From assembly GCA_948497845.1 (NCBI GenBank), contig CAOOMX010000024.1, positions 1 through 21,218 of the forward strand: a stretch of 21,218 nucleotides of DNA, read 5' to 3'. This document shows, piece after piece, positions 7,389 through 13,950 of this stretch. This DNA is from an uncultured Bacilli bacterium (GTDB lineage Bacteria; Bacillota_I; Bacilli_A; RF39; UBA660). Position 1 is the first letter of the stretch; every line of letters begins with the position of its first letter. Position numbers and translations under genes: made by a program. The notes below the pieces were generated by a model, which did not search any database, was not told the origin of the DNA, and saw only the letters and a program-made list of their open reading frames with translations.

Positions 7389-8838
7389 GTTTGTCTCCTC
7401 CTACGATTTGATTTTTATAAGGCATAACACTTTCTAAGGCATAGGCGATATTTAAAACGTTTTCATCATCATAACAGTTGCCAGTAATATTTATACCAAC
7501 TGGAAGGCCATTTATAAAACCATCTGGTATAGTAATGGATGGAAAGCCTCCAAAATTGCCTATTTGTAAGTGTTCTTCAAGAATGGTTAAGTCGTTTGTT
7601 GCTAATTCATCTTTGCTACCATCTAAATAAGGAGCTACGCCACTAGCAACTGGTAAAATTAAGGCATCATATTCTTGGAAAAATTCCTTTATTTTATCTA
7701 CAATTAACCTTCTTGCTCGTCCAGCGTTAAGAAAGTATCTTTCTTGGTTTTCTTTTTGTAAAACATAAGATCCTATTACAAATCTTCTTTTTATTAAAGG
7801 AGAAAAGCCTTCTGTACGATGTTTCTTCATCATTTCAAATACATTTTTGTCGTCTTTGCGATCTCCAAAAATAATACCAGTTAAGTTACTCATATTACTT
7901 GTTGCCTCAGCATTTGATATGCATGTATATACACTTGGTATAGTTCTTAGTAAATCTTTATCCATAGAAACTTCTGAGATGGTAACTCCTATATCTTTAA
8001 ACTTCCCGATTGTTTCGTGGAATATCTCTAAATGTCTTTTTAATTCATTTGTGGCGTTAGGATAATTGGTAACATCCACTATTTCTTTGATGTAAAATAA
8101 TTTTTTTCCACTTACTTTGCCATCTATTTTGTCATATAAATGGATATTGCTTGAATCCCAAGTTGTTAAATCGTGTTCATCTAAGCCTTTCATAGCATCT
8201 ACTACAATAGCTGCGTCTTTAACTGAACGTGTTAGGACTCCACAATGATCAAGGCTTGAAGCGAATGGAAATAATCCATATCTAGAAATCATTCCATAAG
8301 TTGGTTTATATCCTACTATGCCACAAAATGCCGCCGGTTTTCTAATAGAATCTCCAGTGTCACTTCCGAGGGCATATGGGTAAACACCAGCAGCTACTGC
8401 AGCAGCACTTCCGCTTGATGATCCAGCACATATGCGTGTTGTATCCCAGGGATTTTTAATGGCTCCTGTATGAGCAGTAGTACCAGTACAACCCATTCCA
8501 AATTCATCTAAAGCTGTTTTATTTACTGCAACTGCTCCATGTGTTTTTAAATTTTTAACAGCCGTAGCATCAAAAACAGGAATGTAATCCTTTAGTGTGT
8601 TAGATGATCCAGTTGTAAGAATGCCTTTTGTTGAATAATTATCTTTGATGCCATATGGAATTCCAGATAATAAATCATCCGTTATTTCTGTTTCTTTTGC
8701 ATCATCTAAGATGGTAACAAAAGCATTGCATTTTTCTTGTAATCTATGAGATTTTTCTAATGATTCTTGTATTAATTCTTGGCTAGTAATTTTTCCATCC
8801 TTTAATAGCTCATGTAATTCTTCGATTGTTTTATTCAT
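7381..8838 (-). CDS. gatA: Asp/Glu-tRNA amidotransferase subunit A
   Basis: 485 aa amidase-signature enzyme that hydrolyses glutamine and channels ammonia to GatB. The Ser-cisSer-Lys triad is visible: K65 (GIKDN), cis-Ser S140 (GSSSGSA) and the nucleophile S164 (SDTGDS). The spacing between the three is the same as in characterised GatA. The residue before the nucleophile is Asp (D163) where most GatA proteins have Gly, and IRKPAAFCG follows. GSSSGSAAAVAAG and KPTYGMISRYGLFPFASSLD are typical of the family. The in-frame ATG at 8847 is rejected as start: AGGAG (8848-8852) abuts it but sits 9 bases before the ATG at 8838. The start overlaps the gatC stop by 8 bases (ATGAATAA), and the end overlaps gatB in the same way. 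Confidence 0.96.
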   Translation of the reverse strand: MNKTIEELHELLKDGKITSQELIQESLEKSHRLQEKCNAFVTILDDAKETEITDDLLSGIPYGIKDNYSTKGILTTGSSNTLKDYIPVFDATAVKNLKTHGAVAVNKTALDEFGMGCTGTTAHTGAIKNPWDTTRICAGSSSGSAAAVAAGVYPYALGSDTGDSIRKPAAFCGIVGYKPTYGMISRYGLFPFASSLDHCGVLTRSVKDAAIVVDAMKGLDEHDLTTWDSSNIHLYDKIDGKVSGKKLFYIKEIVDVTNYPNATNELKRHLEIFHETIGKFKDIGVTISEVSMDKDLLRTIPSVYTCISNAEATSNMSNLTGIIFGDRKDDKNVFEMMKKHRTEGFSPLIKRRFVIGSYVLQKENQERYFLNAGRARRLIVDKIKEFFQEYDALILPVASGVAPYLDGSKDELATNDLTILEEHLQIGNFGGFPSITIPDGFINGLPVGINITGNCYDDENVLNIAYALESVMPYKNQIVGGDKHE

Positions 8839-9142
8839 TATTATCATCTCCTATAATTCGCGGAACAACGATTTCTCTATCTTCATACTTTTTGCAATTT
8901 TTTAATATATCTTCGATGCCTAAAGATTCTTCTTTTATATCTTCTTTTAAAGTGTAAGTAAAATTATCTAAAGCATGCGTCATTACTTCTACTTGTTCTA
9001 TGTCTTTAATATTAGCTATTAATTCCATACTTTCTTCAATGATATCAAATTCTTTTAAAACAAGTTCATTTTCTTCATCGGTTAAGCCAATTAATAATTT
9101 GTCGGCATATTCATTAACTAATTCTTTAGTAAATTTTTTCAT
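8831..9142 (-). CDS. gatC: Asp/Glu-tRNA amidotransferase subunit C
   Basis: 103 aa, the usual size for GatC, the small clamp subunit that stabilises the GatA-GatB pair. The N-terminus (MKKFTKELVNEYADKLLIGLTDEENELVLKE) matches the family pattern of a first helix followed by L-T/S-x-E-E. The C-terminal part has the expected acidic sequence before a short hydrophobic stretch (REIVVPRII). ATG at 9142 is preferred over a GTG at 9151 because it matches the family N-terminus; the ribosome site is a weak AGAAGAG about 8 bases upstream. With this start it begins 1 base after the stop of the upstream 288-aa gene; with the GTG the two would overlap by 8 bases. It overlaps gatA by 8 bases. The assignment rests on weak sequence similarity plus its position directly before gatA-gatB. 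Confidence 0.92.
   Translation of the reverse strand: MKKFTKELVNEYADKLLIGLTDEENELVLKEFDIIEESMELIANIKDIEQVEVMTHALDNFTYTLKEDIKEESLGIEDILKNCKKYEDREIVVPRIIGDDNNE
8848..8852 (-). promoter_or_regulatory. Ribosome site deciding the gatA start
   Basis: AGGAG on the minus strand is 9 bases from the ATG at 8838 but directly abuts the in-frame ATG at 8847, so the downstream ATG is the likely start. Confidence 0.7.
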
Positions 9143-9143
9143 T

Positions 9144-10010
9144 TTATTCACTCTTCTCTCTTTTAAGTTTTAATCCTTTTTTGCCATGTAGTCCTTTTGC
9201 TAAAGCCTTTTGCATTAATATATGATAAGGAATGGGTGAGGATGTTTGTTTAGCACGCATGTCATCATAAAGTTCAACAATGTATCTATAATATAATTTC
9301 TTTACTCTTTTTAAGGAAATAGGAATGACTCTTTTGTTATTGCTATGATAATTGACAAAACATTCTATATCCATTTCTCCGCCTGCTTTTTGGTATGTGC
9401 GGTATAAATCAATTATATTTTCATTTTCTTGATCTAAACCAAATCGCATTGGAATTGATATATCTGCCCCCATTTCTATTGCAAATTGAAGTGCTAAATT
9501 GGCTCCTTGATTATTTATATTTCTTTCCATTAATCGAAACATAATAGCATTTAAAAAGCAATTATATTCTTCCATTTGGGCATTATGGATAAGGATGGCT
9601 TCATCTAATCCATTATCCTTTGGAATTTCTTCTTGATATTCTGATAAATAATAAGCTCGTACCAGTTCTTTGATTTCTGTCACATGTTTGCCTAATAAAT
9701 CCTTTTTAGGCCATGTACATAGATCTTCTATTACATATCCTTGCGGGTTTAAGGCAACATAGTCAGCATCTTTGGTGATATAAACACGATTAGGCCATGC
9801 TGGCGGTGCTGGAAACCTTAAAGGCGTATCACATTTTTTCATAGCTCCTGTTTCTTCTTGTGGCCCGTGATCAATTTCTCTTGTGAAATGCTCAATAACA
9901 TGTGCAATATATAATGCCATTTGTTCGTATTCTTTTTTTGTTCCATTGTCTCTATTGGCGCAATATAACCTTATAAAGTCATCTACGTAATCATTAAAAT
10001 TTATTTCCAT
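9144..10010 (-). CDS. Conserved-looking soluble protein of unknown function in the tRNA operon
   Basis: 288 aa, family not recognised. No signal peptide or membrane segment, so probably cytosolic. It is largely helical, with an N-terminal region (about 1-55) rich in acidic and aromatic residues, then a proline-rich segment (LRFPAPPAWPNRVYI). A middle domain contains LNAIMFRLMERNINNQGANLALQFAIEMGADISIP (about 155-190). Near 225-255 there is a basic segment (SLKRVKKLYYRYIVELYDD), and the last ~15 residues are strongly basic (HGKKGLKLKREK), which could contact RNA or DNA (inference). AGGAG lies 8 bases before the ATG, which overlaps the end of the upstream gene by 10 bases. It sits between asnS and gatCAB in a tightly packed operon, so co-expression with tRNA charging is near certain, but a direct link is not shown. 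Confidence 0.85.
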   Translation of the reverse strand: MEINFNDYVDDFIRLYCANRDNGTKKEYEQMALYIAHVIEHFTREIDHGPQEETGAMKKCDTPLRFPAPPAWPNRVYITKDADYVALNPQGYVIEDLCTWPKKDLLGKHVTEIKELVRAYYLSEYQEEIPKDNGLDEAILIHNAQMEEYNCFLNAIMFRLMERNINNQGANLALQFAIEMGADISIPMRFGLDQENENIIDLYRTYQKAGGEMDIECFVNYHSNNKRVIPISLKRVKKLYYRYIVELYDDMRAKQTSSPIPYHILMQKALAKGLHGKKGLKLKREKSE

Positions 10011-10636
10011 TTTGTTTCTCCTACTTCTTTTTTTAAATCTTCGTTTCCAAAATATATGTTATGTTCGTTTATATAAACGAATAATTCATTCATTTGGTAT
10101 ATATCCTCTTTTTTTATCTTTTCCTTTGTAAAATTTCGTTCCATATACGTAAGTAAATCATTTATTTTTAAATCTCTTCTTTTTAGAACCTCTAATAAAT
10201 TTTCTGTAGCGTTTGCATTTATTTGAATATCATTTATTTTATAATAGTAAATATGATAATCATCTATAACTATTTTCCTAGCTAATTCTTGTTCTTCATT
10301 TACATGTGCTTTTAATGTAAAGGTATATTCTTTATCTATGTTTATTTGTTTTAATAAATCTCCTAAAAAGATATACCCTTTTTCATAAGCTTCCTTTATT
10401 AAGAATGTATCCTTGTTTTCAAATTGTACTTTACCTTTTGGATCAAAGTGGACAAAATAATAAGTATAATACTTTCTTTTTTCTAATTCTTCTTTACTAT
10501 TTTCTTCTTTTTCTTCATAAATAATTTTATAACTTAGCTCTTGATAGTTAACTTTTTGGTGTGTTCTTATATATATTTCAATACAAAGGATTCCAATAAC
10601 TAGAAAACAAAGGATAAATATTATCCTTTTTTTCAT
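10001..10636 (-). CDS. Signal-anchored protein of unknown function in the tRNA operon
   Basis: 211 aa, family not recognised. The N-terminus is MKKR followed by a hydrophobic segment (about 5-22, IIFILCFLVIGILCIEIYI) with no clear cleavage site, so it is either a membrane anchor or an uncleaved signal. The remainder is rich in Lys, Glu and Tyr, and is probably extracytoplasmic. It has a helix-prone KEELEKRKYY region and a strand-rich middle (YTFTLKAHVNEEQELARKIVIDDYHIYYYKI). The ATG overlaps the asnS stop by one base (TAATG) and lacks a good ribosome site; the nearest is GGAAA about 12 bases upstream. It is therefore probably translated by coupling from asnS. Its end overlaps the 288-aa gene by 10 bases. 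A secreted or membrane protein inside a tRNA-charging operon is unusual. Confidence 0.82.
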   Translation of the reverse strand: MKKRIIFILCFLVIGILCIEIYIRTHQKVNYQELSYKIIYEEKEENSKEELEKRKYYTYYFVHFDPKGKVQFENKDTFLIKEAYEKGYIFLGDLLKQINIDKEYTFTLKAHVNEEQELARKIVIDDYHIYYYKINDIQINANATENLLEVLKRRDLKINDLLTYMERNFTKEKIKKEDIYQMNELFVYINEHNIYFGNEDLKKEVGETKWK

Positions 10637-12006
10637 TAAAATTCACAGTTTCCTGGTGTTCTAGGATAACTTGATACATCACGTATGTTTTCTACACCTG
10701 TTAAATACATTAACAGTCTTTCAAATCCTAACCCAAACCCAGAATGGACACATGTTCCATATTTTCTTAAGTTTACATACCAGTATAAATCTTCTGGATT
10801 CATATCTAATTCTTTCATGCGAGTAACTAATTTATCATAATCTTCTTCTCTTTGACTTCCACCCATTAATTCTCCAACGCCTGGTACTTCTAAGTCAACA
10901 GCCGCTACGGTTTTACCGTCACTATTTTGCTTCATGTAGAATGCTTTAATATCTTTTGGCCAGTTTGTAATGAATACTGGACCATCAAAATATTCAGTAA
11001 TGTACTTTTCGTGTTCTTTAGCTATATCTTCTCCATATGTTGGTTCAAATTCCCATTTCATGTCAGCCTTTTTTAATATTGTTATTACTTCTTCATGGCT
11101 GATTCTAGTAAATTCACTATTTACTAATTTCTTTAATTTTTCAATAAGACCATTTTCTACAAATTGGTTTAAAAATGAAAATTCATCGGGAGCTTTTTCT
11201 AAACAGTAATTTATAATATATTTTAACATCTCTTCTTCAATATCCATTAATCCTTCTAGATCACAAAAACTTATTTCAGGTTCCATCATCCAAAATTCAG
11301 AAATATGTATTTTGGTGTTTGAATTTTCCGCTCTAAAAGTAGGACCAAATGTATATATACGATTGAATGCTGTTGCGTATGTTTCTCCTTCTAATTGGCC
11401 AGAGACAGTAAGCCCTGTTTTTTTGCCAAAGAAGTCCTTGCTATAATCTACTTGACCCGTTTTGGCAATTCGTTCTAAATCCAATGTCGTTACTTGGAAC
11501 ATTTCTCCTGCCCCTTCACAATCACTTGCTGTTATGATAGGCGTATGAACATATACATATCCATTTGTTTGAAAATATTCGTGTATTGCCATTGAAGCTA
11601 GAGATCTTATTCTAAATACAGCTTGGAAGAGATTTGTTCTTGGGCGTAGGTAAGCTACTTCTCGTAAAAATTCTTTGGTATGTCTTTTAGGTTGGATGGG
11701 ATAATCATCTGGACATGCTCCTAAAAGTTTTATTTCTTTGGCTTTAATTTCATATTGCTCATTGCCAACTGATTCAGTAAGTTCTCCTTTTACAGCAATT
11801 GCACTTCCTACTAAAAACCTAGTAATTTCTTCAAAGTTTTCTAAAGTGTTATCATATACAATTTGGATTGGTTTAAATGCAGTTCCATCAGATAAATTAA
11901 TAAATCCAAATTCCTTTTGTTTACGATGAAGTCTAATCCATCCTTGTACTTCTAATGTTGATCCTAGTAATTTTTTATACTCTTCTTTGATTGTTTTTAT
12001 TTCCAT
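10636..12006 (-). CDS. asnS: Asparaginyl-tRNA synthetase
   Basis: 456 aa, full family length. Class II enzyme that charges tRNA(Asn) with asparagine. The N-terminal OB-fold anticodon-binding domain is visible (GSTLEVQGWIRLHRKQKEFG, about 14-100). The catalytic core has motif 2 around TFGPTFRAENSNTKIHISEF and motif 3 in GFGLGFERLLMYLTGV. The C-terminus ends in the typical YPRTPGNCEF. The start has AAAGGA 8 bases upstream. It follows hisS by 36 bases with no terminator between, and runs into the 211-aa gene with a one-base overlap. AsnRS rather than AspRS is supported by the short N-terminal domain, the lack of the large bacterial GAD insertion and the RTPxNxEF ending. Its presence implies that the cell does not depend on GatCAB for Asn-tRNA(Asn). 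Confidence 0.95.
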   Translation of the reverse strand: MEIKTIKEEYKKLLGSTLEVQGWIRLHRKQKEFGFINLSDGTAFKPIQIVYDNTLENFEEITRFLVGSAIAVKGELTESVGNEQYEIKAKEIKLLGACPDDYPIQPKRHTKEFLREVAYLRPRTNLFQAVFRIRSLASMAIHEYFQTNGYVYVHTPIITASDCEGAGEMFQVTTLDLERIAKTGQVDYSKDFFGKKTGLTVSGQLEGETYATAFNRIYTFGPTFRAENSNTKIHISEFWMMEPEISFCDLEGLMDIEEEMLKYIINYCLEKAPDEFSFLNQFVENGLIEKLKKLVNSEFTRISHEEVITILKKADMKWEFEPTYGEDIAKEHEKYITEYFDGPVFITNWPKDIKAFYMKQNSDGKTVAAVDLEVPGVGELMGGSQREEDYDKLVTRMKELDMNPEDLYWYVNLRKYGTCVHSGFGLGFERLLMYLTGVENIRDVSSYPRTPGNCEF

Positions 12007-12042
12007 TGTTCTTTTCCTTTCTATTACTTCTGTTAAATTTTT

Positions 12043-13296
12043 TTAAAGATTTCCTATTAACCAATCTACTACTTCTGATTCATCTAATTTAAATTCTTCT
12101 TTAGTACTATTTTCTTTTACAGTAATAATTCCTTTTTGTAAATCATCACTATTTAAAATAATTAAATATTTTGCCCCTAAGGTATCGGCGGTCTTAAATT
12201 GGCTTTTTAAACTTAAATTGTTACTATTTATTTCTGCTTGAATATTGTTAAGACGTAAATCTTGCACTAAACTTACAGCATGCATTTTTTCTTCTTCGTT
12301 TACACACATAACATAGGCATCTATTTGTTTGGTTAATGCTTTTTCTGGTAGAATTTTCTTGATTTCTAGAATTAATCTGTCTACTCCTAAACCAAAGCCT
12401 ACAGCTGGTAGTGATGGTCCCCCTAGATTTTCAACTAAAGAATTATATCTTCCACCGCCACCTATGGCTACTTTTTCTGTATCTGTTACATATTCCCAAA
12501 CATTATGATCATAATAATCTAATCCTCGTACAATATTTTCATTTACACTATAGTCAATATCTAATATATTTAAATATTCCTTTACCTTATCGAAACGTTC
12601 TTTTGCATCTTTTGTTAAAAAAGCACTTATACGAGGAGCTTTTTTTAATATTTCATTATCTTTATCTACTTTACAATCTAGTATTCTTAAAGGATTTGTT
12701 TGAAATCTACTTTTGCAATCTTCGCATAAACCTTCTAAATGTGGTTTTAAATAATCTTTTAATGCTTTTGTGTAATCTGTTCTTGATGTTTCATCCCCTA
12801 AAGTGTTGATTTGAACTGTAAAATCTTCTATACCTAAACTTTTTATAAAATAGTAACCTAAACTAATGATTTCAGCATCTATCATTGGTTCGTTTGAATT
12901 AAAAGCTTCTACTCCTATTTGTGTTAATTCTCTAAATCTTCCTTTTTGTGGTCTTTCATAGCGGTACATTGTTCCCATATAATAGTATTTTAAAACATCA
13001 TTTCTATTTCCATATAGTTTGTTTTCAATGACTGATCTTACTACGCCAGCTGTGCCTTCTGGTCTAAGGGTAATTTGTCTATCTCCTCGATCTTTAAAAT
13101 CATAGGTTTCTTTTGTAACAATATCCGTAGTGCCACCAATGCCTCTATGAAAGAGTTCACTTGCTTCAAATATAGGGGTTCTTATATAATCAATGTTGTA
13201 ATTATGCATAAACTCCTCTGCTAGATTACTTATATAGGTATATATTCTTGCGTCTATATCTAATAAGTCATATGTTCCTTTTGGTTTTGTTATCAT
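12043..13296 (-). CDS. hisS: Histidyl-tRNA synthetase
   Basis: 417 aa, the usual length. Class II enzyme that charges tRNA(His). Visible motifs: the N-terminal KPKGTYDLLD, the TLRPEGTAGVVRS region of the active site, motif 2 (MYRYERPQKGRFRELTQIG), the histidine-binding RGLDYYDHNVWEY and GGGGRYNSLVENLGG, and motif 3 (GFGLGVDRLILE). The C-terminal anticodon-binding domain spans about 325-417. The CEDCKSRFQTNPLRILDCK insertion with its three cysteines is typical of Gram-positive HisRS. The ATG at 13308 is rejected because the ribosome site GGAGGA (13301-13306) overlaps it; that site is 4-5 bases before the ATG at 13296. It is the first gene of a seven-gene operon. The 50-base leader is too short for a T-box, so histidine-responsive control is not evident. 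Confidence 0.96.
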   Translation of the reverse strand: MITKPKGTYDLLDIDARIYTYISNLAEEFMHNYNIDYIRTPIFEASELFHRGIGGTTDIVTKETYDFKDRGDRQITLRPEGTAGVVRSVIENKLYGNRNDVLKYYYMGTMYRYERPQKGRFRELTQIGVEAFNSNEPMIDAEIISLGYYFIKSLGIEDFTVQINTLGDETSRTDYTKALKDYLKPHLEGLCEDCKSRFQTNPLRILDCKVDKDNEILKKAPRISAFLTKDAKERFDKVKEYLNILDIDYSVNENIVRGLDYYDHNVWEYVTDTEKVAIGGGGRYNSLVENLGGPSLPAVGFGLGVDRLILEIKKILPEKALTKQIDAYVMCVNEEEKMHAVSLVQDLRLNNIQAEINSNNLSLKSQFKTADTLGAKYLIILNSDDLQKGIITVKENSTKEEFKLDESEVVDWLIGNL

Positions 13297-13300
13297 TTTA

Positions 13301-13306
13301 TCCTCC
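13301..13306 (-). promoter_or_regulatory. Ribosome site deciding the hisS start
   Basis: GGAGGA on the minus strand lies between two in-frame ATGs and is correctly spaced only for the downstream one at 13296. Confidence 0.7.
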
Positions 13307-13319
13307 ATTTCTTTTTGTG

Positions 13320-13325
13320 ATTATA
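13320..13325 (-). promoter_or_regulatory. Candidate -10 of the hisS operon promoter
   Basis: A perfect TATAAT on the minus strand lies just downstream of the terminator of the 176-aa gene and about 14 bases before the hisS ribosome site. No convincing -35 is visible at 16-18 bases, because that area is the terminator hairpin. Confidence 0.35.
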
Positions 13326-13335
13326 TTTATTTTAT

Positions 13336-13368
13336 CATAAAAAGAAGAAAATAGCATCTATTTTCTTC
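13336..13368 (-). terminator. Terminator of the 176-aa gene
   Basis: A perfect 11-bp stem (13344-13354 with 13358-13368, arm GAAGAAAATAG) has a 3-base loop and is followed on the minus strand by TTTTTATG. The TAG stop of the gene (13358-13360) is part of the stem. Confidence 0.75.
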
Positions 13369-13888
13369 CGGCTTCTGTATCATTTCTATGTATTCTGCTT
13401 CTAATATAAATTGGTTGTCTATTAGATTGTGTTTCTTTAGATACTGGACTTAATGAAACAAAACTTCTTATATCTTCATAGTAAAAGGATTCTTCTTCTG
13501 GTGTTTTGAGTCTTTTATCATCTGGATTAACTTTTGTTAATTCTATAAGCTTTATTAAAGCTTCTTCATCCAACTTCATTATAGCATCTTCAATTAAATT
13601 GGCAGCGGGTGTATGTACTTGATATTCCCAATCGCAGTAATAACATGGTGCAGCTTCTCCATTTTGCCTAATATGAGATGGCGCTAATAAGTGATAAGTG
13701 ACACTTAATACTTCACCTCGTTCTTTTGGTAAATTTAAAGAACTTTCTTGAGGATCAGTCAAAAAGACAGTTACTGTAGTTCCATTTATGATAGTACTAC
13801 AGTTATTTATTAATTCTTGTCTTATTCCTAACAACCCTCCAGCATCTATATTTACTTGATAATCTTGTCCATCTTTTGTTATATACAT
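13358..13888 (-). CDS. Soluble protein of unknown function with a CYYC pair
   Basis: 176 aa, family not recognised. No signal peptide or membrane segment. The N-terminal half is strand-rich (MYITKDGQDYQVNID, TTVTVFLTD, EVLSVTYHLLAP). A C-x-x-C pair (CYYCDWEY, near residue 88) could bind a metal or act in redox chemistry, but there is no matching second pair for a classic zinc ribbon. A helical part follows (ANLIEDAIMKLDEEALIKLIELTK), and the tail is basic and polar (IYIRSRIHRND). The ATG has AGAAGG about 8 bases upstream. It stands alone between addA and hisS, with its own promoter (perfect TTGACA) and a strong terminator. Function unknown. Confidence 0.82.
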   Translation of the reverse strand: MYITKDGQDYQVNIDAGGLLGIRQELINNCSTIINGTTVTVFLTDPQESSLNLPKERGEVLSVTYHLLAPSHIRQNGEAAPCYYCDWEYQVHTPAANLIEDAIMKLDEEALIKLIELTKVNPDDKRLKTPEEESFYYEDIRSFVSLSPVSKETQSNRQPIYIRSRIHRNDTEAGRK

Positions 13889-13914
13889 TTTTTTACCTTC
13901 TTTCTGTAATAATT

Positions 13915-13943
13915 AGTTTAGATGATAATTATTAAGGTGTCAA
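13915..13943 (-). promoter_or_regulatory. Sigma-A promoter of the 176-aa gene
   Basis: On the minus strand a perfect TTGACA (13938-13943) is followed after 17 bases by TAAACT (13915-13920, 4 of 6 matches to TATAAT). Transcription would start near 13908, leaving a leader of about 20 bases with the AGAAGG ribosome site. The -35 lies right at the addA stop. Confidence 0.6.
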
Positions 13944-13950
13944 TAATTAT
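13925..13950. repeat. Inverted repeat spanning the -35 of the 176-aa gene
   Basis: ATAATTATT (13925-13933) and AATAATTAT (13942-13950) are perfect 9-bp inverted copies around an 8-base centre. The right half overlaps the -35 hexamer and the addA stop codon. It could be an operator or an AT-only hairpin; there is no T-run to support a terminator. Confidence 0.45.

Noticed and set aside
12411..12809. Plus-strand 132-aa open frame within hisS
   Set aside because: Leu/Tyr/His-rich antisense shadow of hisS, which has all HisRS motifs on the other strand.
13297..13357. T-box leader before hisS
   Set aside because: The gap is only about 60 bases and is occupied by the upstream terminator, a -10 box and the ribosome site; no T-box sequence is present.
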